DNA of 13,238 nucleotides, taken from contig CALKKA010000160.1 in assembly GCA_937995495.1 (NCBI GenBank), forward strand, positions 1 through 13,238, written 5' to 3'. The stretch is from an uncultured Phycisphaerae bacterium (GTDB taxonomy: Bacteria > Planctomycetota > Phycisphaerae > Sedimentisphaerales > Anaerohalosphaeraceae). The translations under genes and the position numbers were made by a program. This document shows, piece by piece, positions 6,687 through 13,238 of this stretch (position 1 is its first letter; the number at the start of each line of letters is the position of its first letter). The notes beneath the pieces are model-generated. The model made no database searches. It had not been told where the DNA came from and saw only the letters and a program-made list of their open reading frames with translations.

Positions 6687-7301
6687 ATGAAATACCATAA
6701 GATACCAGATGAGACGATTCGACGGATGCCGATGTACTTAAGGGCGTTTTCGATGCTGAAAACTGAGCATCAGGACACGATCTCAAGCATTCACCTCGCA
6801 GAGCGACTACACCTGAAACCGCCCCAGATACGCAAGGATCTGTCCTATTTTGGAGCGTTCGGCACACGCGGCATCGGTTACCCGGTATCTTCGACGGCCA
6901 AACAGATCCGCAGCATCCTGAAATTGAATATTACCCAAAAGGCCGCCCTGATCGGTGCGGGCCGGTTGGGTGCCGCCATTGCCGAATATCCGGGGTTTTC
7001 GATGTTCGGATTTGATATCGCTGCGATCTTTGACAATGAACCCAGTAAAATCGGTACAAAAGTCGGCAAGAATGTCGTAGAAGATATTTCGAAAATCAGT
7101 ATGATTAGAGACCTTGATATTCACCTTGCGATCCTGGCCGTACCTGCTGACGCCGCTCAGTCGGTTGTTGACATGTTGGTTGGATGTCATGTTAAGGGGA
7201 TATTGAACCTGTCCCCCTGCTATCTGGTTGTCCCACGTTCCATGAAGGTGGTGACGATCGACCTGGCCATGGAGCTGGGCACATTGCCATACTATATGTA
7301 A
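6687..7301 (+). CDS. rex: Redox-sensing transcriptional repressor Rex
   Basis: This 204-aa protein has the full Rex layout. An N-terminal winged helix (1-80) carries the characteristic segment PPQIRKDLSYFGAFGTRGIGY (45-65). It is followed by a Rossmann domain with GAGRLG (90-95), acidic FDN at 115-117, and a C-terminal dimer helix. In the Rex family, DNA binding is favoured by NAD+ and lost when NADH binds, so targets are switched on when cells are over-reduced. The gene is first in the hydrogenase operon, 40 bases before hydB, and a near-consensus Rex box lies in its own promoter. The unit should therefore be derepressed at a high NADH/NAD+ ratio, supplying hydrogenase as an electron outlet. 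The start at 6687 has a modest RBS (AGG, 7 bases upstream) but gives the normal family N terminus. Confidence 0.95.
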   Translation: MKYHKIPDETIRRMPMYLRAFSMLKTEHQDTISSIHLAERLHLKPPQIRKDLSYFGAFGTRGIGYPVSSTAKQIRSILKLNITQKAALIGAGRLGAAIAEYPGFSMFGFDIAAIFDNEPSKIGTKVGKNVVEDISKISMIRDLDIHLAILAVPADAAQSVVDMLVGCHVKGILNLSPCYLVVPRSMKVVTIDLAMELGTLPYYM

Positions 7302-7341
7302 TCAATAATAAAAACAGGTCATAGAACAGGAAACCGAAACC

Positions 7342-8382
7342 ATGAGTGTAAGCACCGTTACAAAAGAACAGTTCAAGTCGTTTGTTGCCGCGCTGGTCGA
7401 TTCGGACCAGAACGTGGTCGGCGTTCAGGCCAAAGATGACAAGTTCGCGTTTGGTGAACTGACCGACGCCAATGCGCTTCGTCTGGACTACGATGTCACG
7501 ATTCTACCCCCGAAGAAGTATATGCTCCCGCAAAGGGAAGCCCTGATGAACTTCGAGGTGGCGGGCGCTGCCGAAAGCGTACAGCCGGATGAGAAAATGG
7601 TTCTTCTCGGCGTACACCCCTATGACATGATCGCCATTAATCAGATGGATGAGTTATTCAGTCAGGGCGAATACGACACGCACTACATGAACCGCCGCAA
7701 CAACATCACGATCATCGCCTGCGATGTTGTCACTGACAGCAAGAATGTGTTTGCCGCATCGATGAACAGCGCCACCTGCGACACAGGATACGACATTCTG
7801 CTGACCGCTATCGGGGACGCGTATGTTGTTGATGCCGCGACCGACAAGGGGCAAGCGCTGGTGGATATGATGAGCGGGGCCAATGAAGCAACCGACGCAG
7901 ATCTGAAAAAGCGCGAAGCGGTTCATGAAAAAAATATCGCTGCTCTGAATAAGCACGAGCTTGAATGCAAACCTTCCTTTCTCCCCAAACTTTTGGAAAA
8001 GGCCTATGATCACCCGGTCTGGGAAGAAAGAGCGCGCCTGTGCTATTCCTGCGGCAGCTGCAATCAAGTCTGCCCGACCTGTTACTGCTTCGATGTGCAG
8101 GATGAGGTCAATTGGGATCTGAAAACCGGAACCCGCTGCCGCGCCTGGGACGGTTGCCTCCTGACCAATTTCGCCACGGTCGCCGGCGACCATAACTTCC
8201 GCAAAAAACGCGCGGACCGGTTTCGTCACCGTCTCTACCGTAAGGGCAAATATGTGCCGGGTAAAATTGATGGTCAGATCGCCTGTGTGGGCTGCGGACG
8301 CTGCGTTACCGCCTGCACCGCCAAGATCGCTAACCCGGTCGAGGTCTATAACACGATTCTGGAAACGACTGAACTTCGCTAA
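7342..8382 (+). CDS. hydB: Group 3b [NiFe] hydrogenase/sulfhydrogenase beta subunit, iron-sulfur protein
   Basis: This 346-aa electron-transfer subunit passes electrons between the hydrogenase module and the flavin subunit. Its C-terminal third holds two ferredoxin-like clusters: CYSCGSCNQVCPTCYC (234-249, giving Cx2Cx2Cx3C plus two further Cys) and CVGCGRCVTACT (315-326). Cys266 and Cys272 lie between them and may also ligate. In the second motif the usual Pro after the last Cys is Thr. The N-terminal part (1-220) fits the sulfhydrogenase beta family, with GVHPYDMIAINQMDELF at 90-106. AGGAAA precedes the ATG. The gene order beta-gamma-delta-alpha is the one known for group 3b enzymes of Pyrococcus and many bacteria. 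The protein has no signal peptide and acts in the cytoplasm. Confidence 0.9.
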   Translation: MSVSTVTKEQFKSFVAALVDSDQNVVGVQAKDDKFAFGELTDANALRLDYDVTILPPKKYMLPQREALMNFEVAGAAESVQPDEKMVLLGVHPYDMIAINQMDELFSQGEYDTHYMNRRNNITIIACDVVTDSKNVFAASMNSATCDTGYDILLTAIGDAYVVDAATDKGQALVDMMSGANEATDADLKKREAVHEKNIAALNKHELECKPSFLPKLLEKAYDHPVWEERARLCYSCGSCNQVCPTCYCFDVQDEVNWDLKTGTRCRAWDGCLLTNFATVAGDHNFRKKRADRFRHRLYRKGKYVPGKIDGQIACVGCGRCVTACTAKIANPVEVYNTILETTELR

Positions 8383-8401
8383 TTGATTTGTTTGAAAATA
8401 T

Positions 8402-8407
8402 AGGAGA
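8402..8407 (+). promoter_or_regulatory. Ribosome binding site deciding the hydG start
   Basis: AGGAGA lies 7 bases before the ATG at 8415. A TTG at 8388 is in frame but has no RBS and would only add nine residues, so it is rejected as start. Confidence 0.7.
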
Positions 8408-8414
8408 AACACTA

Positions 8415-9251
8415 ATGTGTGAATGTAGTAACGGCAACAAAGATATTTACCTGCCTGAACTGTGCACGATCACCAAACGCCGGATGCTCAATGGCACCGA
8501 GCTGTTTATGCATCTGGAAAAAGATTCCGGTGAGGATTTTGATTATATCCCCGGTCAGTTCGTGGAAGCTTCGGTTGCGGGTATCGGCGAGGCGCCGATC
8601 TCGATCTCGTCCTCACCCACTCAAAAAGGCCTGGAACTGGTGGTCCGCAATGTCGGCAGTTTAACCAAAGTTATCCACGGTCTTGAAGTCGGCGACAAAC
8701 TCGGTATCCGCGGGCCCTATGGTTCGACCTATCCTCTCGAAGAAGCCAAGGGCAAAGACTTGGTCTTCATCTGTGGCGGTATCGGACTGGTGCCGCAGCG
8801 GTCGTTCATCCGCTACGCACTGGACCATCGGGCCGACTACGGCGATATCACCATCCTGATCGGAACCAAGTGCCACGAAATGCGGCTGTTCCGTGAAGAG
8901 ATCGCCCTCTGGGAAGAACGCAAGGATATGACGGTTATGGAAACCATCGACGAAGGCCACGACTGCTGGAACGGCAATGTCGGGGTCGTCACTACGCTGA
9001 TCCCCAAGGTCGAAAGCCACCTGCCAAACAGCCAGATACTGGTCTGCGGCCCTCCCATTATGTACAAATTCGTGCTGATGGCGCTGGCTGAGGCAGAGGT
9101 GCCGCAAGAAAATATTTTTGTCAATCTGGAACGAAGAATGAAATGCGGTGTCGGAAAATGCGGCCACTGTCAGATGAATGAGCACTATGTCTGCCAGGAC
9201 GGGCCGGTCTTCCGTTACAGCGACTTGGCCCATGTGCCGGAGGCGATCTAA
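8415..9251 (+). CDS. hydG: Group 3b [NiFe] hydrogenase/sulfhydrogenase gamma subunit, FAD/NAD(P)-binding
   Basis: This 278-aa diaphorase subunit connects the enzyme to NAD(P)H. It belongs to the ferredoxin-NADP reductase fold seen in dihydroorotate dehydrogenase electron-transfer subunits. FAD-binding motifs are PGQFV (46-50) and EAPISISS (59-66). The nucleotide-binding region has ICGGIGLVPQRS (119-130) and CGPPIM (211-216). A [2Fe-2S] site is formed by C244, C249, C252 and C260 (CGVGKCGHC, then VCQDGPVF). All cofactor motifs are intact. The stop codon is one base before the hydD start, so translation is probably coupled; GGAGG near the end of this gene serves as the hydD RBS. Whether NADH or NADPH is preferred cannot be told from the sequence. 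Confidence 0.92.
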   Translation: MCECSNGNKDIYLPELCTITKRRMLNGTELFMHLEKDSGEDFDYIPGQFVEASVAGIGEAPISISSSPTQKGLELVVRNVGSLTKVIHGLEVGDKLGIRGPYGSTYPLEEAKGKDLVFICGGIGLVPQRSFIRYALDHRADYGDITILIGTKCHEMRLFREEIALWEERKDMTVMETIDEGHDCWNGNVGVVTTLIPKVESHLPNSQILVCGPPIMYKFVLMALAEAEVPQENIFVNLERRMKCGVGKCGHCQMNEHYVCQDGPVFRYSDLAHVPEAI

Positions 9252-9252
9252 T

Positions 9253-9984
9253 ATGAGTAAACCAAGAGTAGCGATATTCGATTTTGCATGCTGTGAAGGT
9301 TGTCAGCTACAGATTGTCAACCTTGAAGAAGAAATTTTGAACCTGATCGACCTGGTGGATGTGGTCGAATGGCGTGAGGCTATGAGCGAACAGAGTCATG
9401 AGTATGACATCGCGATCATCGAAGGTTCGATCACTCGTCCGGAAGATGCCCAAAAGCTGGAAGTTATCCGCAGTCGGGCCAAGATCCTCATCGCCTTGGG
9501 GGCCTGTGCCACCATCGGCGGGGTTAACAAGATCAAGAACAACTTTGACCTGAACGAGGTCCGCGAATGTGTCTATGGCAAAGACGCCCAGATGCCCCAC
9601 CTGAATACCGAAGTGACCAAGGCCGTTGATGAAGTCGTTGAGGTCGATTTCAAGATCCACGGCTGTCCCATCGAAGGGTCTGAATTTGCACAGATCATCC
9701 GGTCTCTGCTGGTGGGGAAAACCCCCTTTGTGCCAGACTACCCGGTCTGCGTCGAGTGTAAGGCGAAGGAAACCATCTGCCGCTACGAATATAATGAGAT
9801 TTGCCTGGGGCCGATCTCCCGGGCCGGTTGCGGAGCGCCCTGCCCGACGGCTGGATGGCGATGCTTTGGCTGCCGCGGCACGGTTGACGATCCGAATGTC
9901 GAAGCCGCACAGGAAGTCATGGAAAAGTACGACCTGACGGTCGATGATCTGAAACAGAAAATGGTATTGTTTAACACTAAATAG
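9253..9984 (+). CDS. hydD: Group 3b [NiFe] hydrogenase/sulfhydrogenase delta (small) subunit
   Basis: This 243-aa small subunit carries the iron-sulfur relay to the NiFe site. Proximal cluster ligands are C14 and C17 (CCEGC), C85 (GACATIGG) and C138 (HGCPIEG). Eight more cysteines (C166, C169, C176, C184, C193, C197, C204, C207) fit two further clusters. There is no twin-arginine signal peptide, so the enzyme is cytoplasmic, as expected for group 3. The start at 9253 has GGAGG about nine bases upstream, inside the end of hydG. The end is 11 bases before hydA. Nothing is missing from the family pattern. Confidence 0.93.
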   Translation: MSKPRVAIFDFACCEGCQLQIVNLEEEILNLIDLVDVVEWREAMSEQSHEYDIAIIEGSITRPEDAQKLEVIRSRAKILIALGACATIGGVNKIKNNFDLNEVRECVYGKDAQMPHLNTEVTKAVDEVVEVDFKIHGCPIEGSEFAQIIRSLLVGKTPFVPDYPVCVECKAKETICRYEYNEICLGPISRAGCGAPCPTAGWRCFGCRGTVDDPNVEAAQEVMEKYDLTVDDLKQKMVLFNTK

Positions 9985-9995
9985 AAGGCCTTCTT

Positions 9996-11327
9996 ATGAG
10001 CACGAATATTGATATTAATGTCCATCATGTTACCCGTATCGAGGGCCACGGCAATATCGTGGTCAATGTCAATGACGGGACCATCGAGAAATGTGAGTGG
10101 CAGGTGCCGGAGGCGCCGCGATTCTTTGAGGCCATGGTTCGAGGCCGTCGCTATGACGACATCCAAACCATCGTATCTCGCATCTGCGGGATCTGCTCGA
10201 TCAGCCATTCGCTGGTCGCCACCAAAGCCGTCGAAGATGCGCTCGGCCTGGAAGTAACCGAGCAGACCGACCTGGTCCGTCACCTGATGCACTATTCCGA
10301 ACAGCTTCAGAGCCATGTCCTGCATGTTGGCTACCTGGTTGCGCCCGACCTGTTCGCGGAAAAATCCGTTGTGCCGCTGGTCCCCAAGGCCACCGATGCC
10401 GTCTTAAAGATTATCAAGTGTCACCGCGTCGCCAATCAAATGTCCGCCCTGATCGCCGGCCGTATCACGCATCCGATCACACTGACCCCCGGCGGCATGA
10501 CCAAGGTCCCGACCGTCGAGGAACTGACCGAATTGAAGGCCGGTCTCACAGCCATCGTACCGGATCTGGTCGATATCTGTAAGGTTGTGCTGAGCGTTGC
10601 CGAGAATCTGCCGGCTTTTGACCGTGAAACCGAGTATGTCTCACTCAAGCAGACGCACCCGGCCTATAAAGGCACGCTGACCGAGTACTCGTTCTATCAC
10701 GGCGATATCACCAGCACCGACTGCAATGGTGACGGCGACATGCCCGTCAACCAATGGGAAAGCGTTGCGAACGAATATGTCTCGCCGCAGTCTACCGCCA
10801 AGTGGGCCAAGTGGCATCGTGATTCGTATTTCGCCGGTGCCATCGCCCGCTACAAAAACCAGTCGCCGTTCCTGAGCCCGCTGGCCAAAGAAGTCGAAAA
10901 GATGTTCGGCATGACGACCGATAACTGCAATCCGTATATGAATAATGTCGCGCAGCTGATCGAAGCGGCGCATGTGGTCGAAGCCTCGTTGGAGATCATC
11001 GACAAGCTTTTGACAAGCGGCACCCAATTCGAAAAGGTCGATATGACCCCGAAAGCCGGTCGCGGTTATGCAGCGATCGAGGCGCCGCGCGGTATCCTGT
11101 TTCATGCGTATGAGTTCGACAAAAACGGCGAATGCGTCTGGGGCAACTGCTGCATCCCGACCAATCAGAATCACGCCAATATCCAGAAGGACTTCGAGAA
11201 ACTGGTCCCGCAGTATATGGATGAGGGTCAGGACGCCTTGCGTCAGAAAATGGAAATGCTGGTTCGTGCCTATGACCCGTGCGTGTCCTGCTCGACCCAC
11301 ATGCTGAATGTGGAGTTTGTAAAATAA
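9996..11327 (+). CDS. hydA: Group 3b [NiFe] hydrogenase/sulfhydrogenase alpha (large, catalytic) subunit
   Basis: This 443-aa catalytic subunit binds the NiFe(CN)2CO centre and interconverts H2 with protons and electrons. The N-terminal metal motif is RICGICSISH (62-71, ligands C64 and C67), and the C-terminal motif is DPCVSCSTH (427-435, ligands C429 and C432). Eight residues (MLNVEFVK) follow His435; this is the short peptide that a hydrogenase maturation endopeptidase removes after the NiFe centre is inserted. No such protease and no hyp genes are in the window, so maturation functions must be elsewhere. AAGG precedes the ATG by 7 bases. It is the last gene of the operon, and an intrinsic terminator follows 86 bases later. 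The Pyrococcus group 3b enzyme also reduces sulfur to H2S; this activity is possible here but not shown by sequence. Confidence 0.95.
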   Translation: MSTNIDINVHHVTRIEGHGNIVVNVNDGTIEKCEWQVPEAPRFFEAMVRGRRYDDIQTIVSRICGICSISHSLVATKAVEDALGLEVTEQTDLVRHLMHYSEQLQSHVLHVGYLVAPDLFAEKSVVPLVPKATDAVLKIIKCHRVANQMSALIAGRITHPITLTPGGMTKVPTVEELTELKAGLTAIVPDLVDICKVVLSVAENLPAFDRETEYVSLKQTHPAYKGTLTEYSFYHGDITSTDCNGDGDMPVNQWESVANEYVSPQSTAKWAKWHRDSYFAGAIARYKNQSPFLSPLAKEVEKMFGMTTDNCNPYMNNVAQLIEAAHVVEASLEIIDKLLTSGTQFEKVDMTPKAGRGYAAIEAPRGILFHAYEFDKNGECVWGNCCIPTNQNHANIQKDFEKLVPQYMDEGQDALRQKMEMLVRAYDPCVSCSTHMLNVEFVK

Positions 11328-11331
11328 CAAC

Positions 11332-11349
11332 GCCGTCCCATTGGATGGC
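11332..11349 (+). other. Hairpin just after the hydA stop codon
   Basis: GCCGTCC (11332-11338), loop CATT, GGATGGC (11343-11349): a 7-bp stem with one G-U pair in RNA, four bases after the stop codon. CAACGC (11328-11333) can alternatively pair with GCGTTG (11376-11381). It may protect or shape the 3' end of the operon mRNA. There is no T tract, so it is not itself a terminator. Confidence 0.35.
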
Positions 11350-11386
11350 ATACGACTCGCAACTTTGACAATGCAGCGTTGATTAA

Positions 11387-11443
11387 CACCTTTGACGACG
11401 CACCTCTGAGATAAAAGCCCCGGTTAACCCCGGGGCTTTTTTT
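11387..11443 (+). repeat. Dispersed terminator-containing repeat, copy 1
   Basis: This stretch aligns with 12927-12986 over its whole length. Shared parts are ACCTTTGACGACG (versus ACCTTGACGACAG), CACCT, TGAGA, AAAAGCC, CGGTTAA and CCGGGGCTTTTTTT. It lies downstream of hydA and includes the terminator at 11414. Only two copies are visible in this window. Confidence 0.6.
11414..11443 (+). terminator. Intrinsic terminator of the rex-hydBGDA operon
   Basis: AAAGCCCCGG (11414-11423), loop TTAACC, CCGGGGCTTT (11430-11439): a perfect 10-bp stem continuing into seven T (11437-11443). It is a textbook Rho-independent terminator. Confidence 0.92.
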
Positions 11444-11700
11444 GTGTCTTTTCATCTCTTTGTTATTCTTCCAATTATAGGACCCGCTCAGTTCTGTCGG
11501 CGGGACCATCAATTAAGGCAGGACACAATACCTGCTCGATGAGGCCCAAAACGCGGTGTTTTGAAAATTTTGAGACTCTCCTCTCTCAACCAACTTAAGC
11601 GGCAGACAAAAGAAGACGAACAACTCTACAATCTGGATGCCACGGAGGCAGATAATATTCAACTACGAGACAGAGAGACATAAAAGAAATGGAGCGAGCA
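11444..11700. other. Non-coding stretch with three consecutive hairpins
   Basis: I see no credible gene in these 257 bases. Three inverted repeats follow each other: GGACCCGC/GCGGGACC at 11480-11507 (12-base loop, one A-A mismatch), GCAGG/CCTGC at 11518-11535 (8-base loop) and CAAAAC/GTTTTG at 11547-11563 (5-base loop). None is followed by a T tract. They may form a structured leader of the PEP-CTERM gene or a small RNA. An open frame of about 47 codons at 11543-11683 has no good start or RBS and is not called. Confidence 0.4.
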
Positions 11701-12330
11701 ATGAAGAAGTTGGTTGTATTGTTAATTGTTTTGAGTTTGGCAGCATCTGTTCACGCAGGTCTTGACATCAGTTTTTCAAGTGATAAGGGCGGCAATTGGT
11801 CTTACAACTCCGAAGCCAGTGCATTCTCTTTTAATCAACCAGTCGGCATTGATACTGTCCAGGGAACCACGGACAAATCGCTGGACAATGCGCGAGTTTA
11901 CATTCCGGATATTGCTGTAACACTAAACAGTGATCCTTATTATTATTTTGACATACCGATTTATACAGGAACCATTACCCCAGTGTCACAGACAATCACA
12001 GTCCGAACAGGAGAGGAAAACAGTAAAGAAATATTCTCAGGAGATCTGAACACAGGAACGATCGTCATTGTCGGTACAACAGCGTCGCTTTATTCGATTT
12101 CTCAGGAAGATATCACAATAATTCAATGGATCAAAGGTGAAGAGTTTGTATCTGGATTAGACTTTTCCCTGACACTACAGGGCGGTATCGATATTGCAGA
12201 GATGATCTTGAACAGCAATAATGACTCTCCCGTCGTCAGCGGTACTTTCAGTGGAAGTATGACCGTCCCCGAACCGGCCACATTTTTTATCCTTGCCCTC
12301 GGTTCGGTTCTTTTCTTGAAAAAGGAATAA
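11701..12330 (+). CDS. PEP-CTERM sorting-signal exported protein
   Basis: The product is 209 aa. Residues 1-19 form a signal peptide (MKKLVVLLIVLSLAASVHA). The C terminus is a PEP-CTERM tail: VPEP (189-192), hydrophobic helix ATFFILALGSVLFL (193-206) and basic KKE end. Such proteins are exported, then recognised and processed by an exosortase at the cell envelope. The body is rich in Ser, Thr, Asn and Gly, probably beta-structured, with no family I recognise and no Cys. The ATG at 11701 has GGAG six bases upstream; the ATG at 11689, four codons earlier, lacks one. No exosortase gene is in the window. The gene is followed after 64 bases by a second secreted protein, probably in the same transcript. 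Confidence 0.85.
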   Translation: MKKLVVLLIVLSLAASVHAGLDISFSSDKGGNWSYNSEASAFSFNQPVGIDTVQGTTDKSLDNARVYIPDIAVTLNSDPYYYFDIPIYTGTITPVSQTITVRTGEENSKEIFSGDLNTGTIVIVGTTASLYSISQEDITIIQWIKGEEFVSGLDFSLTLQGGIDIAEMILNSNNDSPVVSGTFSGSMTVPEPATFFILALGSVLFLKKE

Positions 12331-12394
12331 AACTCCATACTCCAGCAATGACTCAATTTATTTTTATTATGCAATTTTTCAAGGAAACGATACT

Positions 12395-12895
12395 ATGAGA
12401 AATTATATATCATTTATTGCAATAGCCGGGCTGCTTCTGGCTGGAAACATACAAGCTGGTATCTCACTGAATACTTCTTTATCTCTAGACCCGATTCTTA
12501 TGAGCCGTGCTGCCGGTTTCGGCGCATATGCCGGCAATAGCCGATACGCCGAAGAGAACGAATTGTCTGCTGAAGAAGCAAAATATCTTAAATCGCCGTT
12601 CTGTTTGAGTGAGTTTGTCTCAGAAAACCACACCCCTGAGAGAACTTGCACTATTGACTGGGCCGGAGAGGATGAGGCCCGTTATCTGTCTGATATGACA
12701 GTTGGCGGTGAATGGATCAATGCGTTTTTCAACCTTGACTCCGTTCCTGTCTTTTGGTCGGCGAATGACCGAAACAACAGAGGCACTCCCCTGCCGGAAA
12801 CGATCTATCGTTTCCATAACAGGATTTCCAGTCAGCAATTTTCAGGTATCATGACTTTCTACTCAATGAATACGGGCAGATCAGGAGCCCTCTAA
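12395..12895 (+). CDS. Secreted protein of unknown function
   Basis: The product is 166 aa; I do not recognise its family. Residues 1-21 form a signal peptide (MRNYISFIAIAGLLLAGNIQA), so it is exported. The mature part is acidic in its first half (YAEENELSAEEAKYL, 51-65), has two cysteines (70 and 84) that could form a disulfide, and a Trp/Phe-containing segment (TVGGEWINAFFNL, 106-118). Unlike its neighbour it has no PEP-CTERM tail. AAGGAA lies nine bases before the ATG. It is 64 bases after the PEP-CTERM gene and before a terminator, suggesting a two-gene envelope operon. Confidence 0.65.
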   Translation: MRNYISFIAIAGLLLAGNIQAGISLNTSLSLDPILMSRAAGFGAYAGNSRYAEENELSAEEAKYLKSPFCLSEFVSENHTPERTCTIDWAGEDEARYLSDMTVGGEWINAFFNLDSVPVFWSANDRNNRGTPLPETIYRFHNRISSQQFSGIMTFYSMNTGRSGAL

Positions 12896-12926
12896 ATACA
12901 GCGTCTTTCAGACAGTAATAGACATT

Positions 12927-12986
12927 CAACCTTGACGACAGCACCTTTGAGACAAAAGCCGCGGTTAAAAACCGGGGCTTTTTTTT
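12927..12986 (+). repeat. Dispersed terminator-containing repeat, copy 2
   Basis: This is the second copy of the sequence seen at 11387-11443, with small indels and substitutions. Together the copies bracket the PEP-CTERM gene and the secreted-protein gene. Confidence 0.6.
12955..12986 (+). terminator. Intrinsic terminator after the secreted-protein gene
   Basis: AAAGCCGCGGTT (12955-12966), loop AAA, AACCGGGGCTTT (12970-12981), then eight T in total (12979-12986) and a further T-rich tract. The 12-bp stem has one G-G mismatch, at the position where the copy at 11414 has C. Confidence 0.85.
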
Positions 12987-13068
12987 ATTTTTTTTAAGGT
13001 AAAATGCCCCTCTACGGTGTTGTATATATAACGAGCGTTCGTAATATCGGTTATGACAAGGATTTGAT

Positions 13069-13238
13069 GTGCTGGAAGACAAATTACTCATCTGGAAGGT
13101 CAAAAAAGGCGACAAATCCGCTTTTTGTCAGATCTATGAAAAGTACAGAGATGACCTGCTGCGAATCGCATCGGGGCTTTTGAAAGAAAGATCCGTCGCT
13201 GAAGATGTGGTGCATGATGTTTTCGTCACATTTATCCA
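13069..13238 (+). CDS. ECF-type RNA polymerase sigma factor, 5' part
   Basis: Only the first 56 residues are in the window; the gene runs off the right edge. It starts at GTG 13069, with AAGGA six bases upstream; the nearest upstream in-frame codon that closes the frame is TGA at 13054. The visible part is sigma region 2: GDKSAFCQIYEKYRDDLLRI (14-33), then ASGLLKERSVAEDVVHDVFV (34-53), containing the typical acidic AEDVVHDVF helix that contacts core polymerase and the -10 element. Extracytoplasmic-function sigma factors of this kind are numerous in planctomycetes. Its regulon and anti-sigma partner are not visible. The 82 bases before it hold a T-rich tail and a TATATATA stretch (13023-13030) that may be promoter sequence. 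Confidence 0.85.
   Translation, partial: MLEDKLLIWKVKKGDKSAFCQIYEKYRDDLLRIASGLLKERSVAEDVVHDVFVTFI

Noticed and set aside
8388..8414. TTG at 8388 as start of hydG.
   Set aside because: The ATG at 8415 has AGGAGA at the right distance; the upstream part only reads through the leader.
11543..11683. Short open frame of about 47 codons with hydrophilic, protein-like sequence before the PEP-CTERM gene.
   Set aside because: It has no ATG start or ribosome binding site, overlaps one of the hairpins, and cannot be separated from chance. It might be a gene remnant.
1..13238. CRISPR arrays, tRNA or rRNA genes, insertion sequences and attachment sites.
   Set aside because: I saw no regularly spaced repeats, cloverleaf sequences, transposase-like proteins or terminal inverted repeats in the window.

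Overview
The window (13,238 bases) looks like part of a bacterial chromosome, most likely an anaerobic planctomycete of the Phycisphaerae type. This rests on three things: a PEP-CTERM exported protein beside an ECF sigma factor, a very long Ser/Arg/Thr/Pro- and Tyr-rich secreted TPR protein, and a Rex-linked cytosolic hydrogenase. The taxonomy is an inference from gene content; no rRNA or other marker is present. Coding regions are moderately GC-rich and the intergenic DNA is clearly AT-rich.

Left part (1-3681): an AT-rich leader with several 12-bp perfect palindromes precedes a MarR-family regulator. A large secreted protein (733 aa) follows, with a low-complexity basic region, a Tyr-rich region and C-terminal TPR-like repeats. 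After a probable terminator comes a small one-pass membrane protein whose C-terminal part resembles the GspB/GspC/PilP type of secretion-system domain.

Centre (3693-11443): two divergent units form the most interesting part. Leftwards, an ArsR-family repressor and an 820-aa fusion protein (CoA-disulfide reductase, rhodanese, TusA, DsrE-like) make a two-gene operon for sulfane-sulfur or polysulfide handling. Rightwards, rex and four genes of a group 3b [NiFe] hydrogenase/sulfhydrogenase (hydB, hydG, hydD, hydA) form one operon that ends at a strong intrinsic terminator. The roughly 200-bp divergent region carries a readable promoter for each side. An ArsR-type 9+2+9 palindrome lies between the -35 and -10 of the leftward promoter, and a near-consensus Rex operator lies just downstream of the rightward promoter. 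The simplest reading is that the NADH/NAD+ ratio controls the hydrogenase, while a sulfur or thiol signal controls the sulfur-relay protein. The two units may cooperate in disposing of reductant as H2 or H2S.

Right part (11444-13238): a 257-base non-coding stretch with three consecutive hairpins precedes a PEP-CTERM protein and a second small secreted protein of unknown function. This pair is bracketed by two copies of a related roughly 60-bp sequence that ends in an intrinsic terminator. The window closes in the 5' part of an ECF-type RNA polymerase sigma factor gene.
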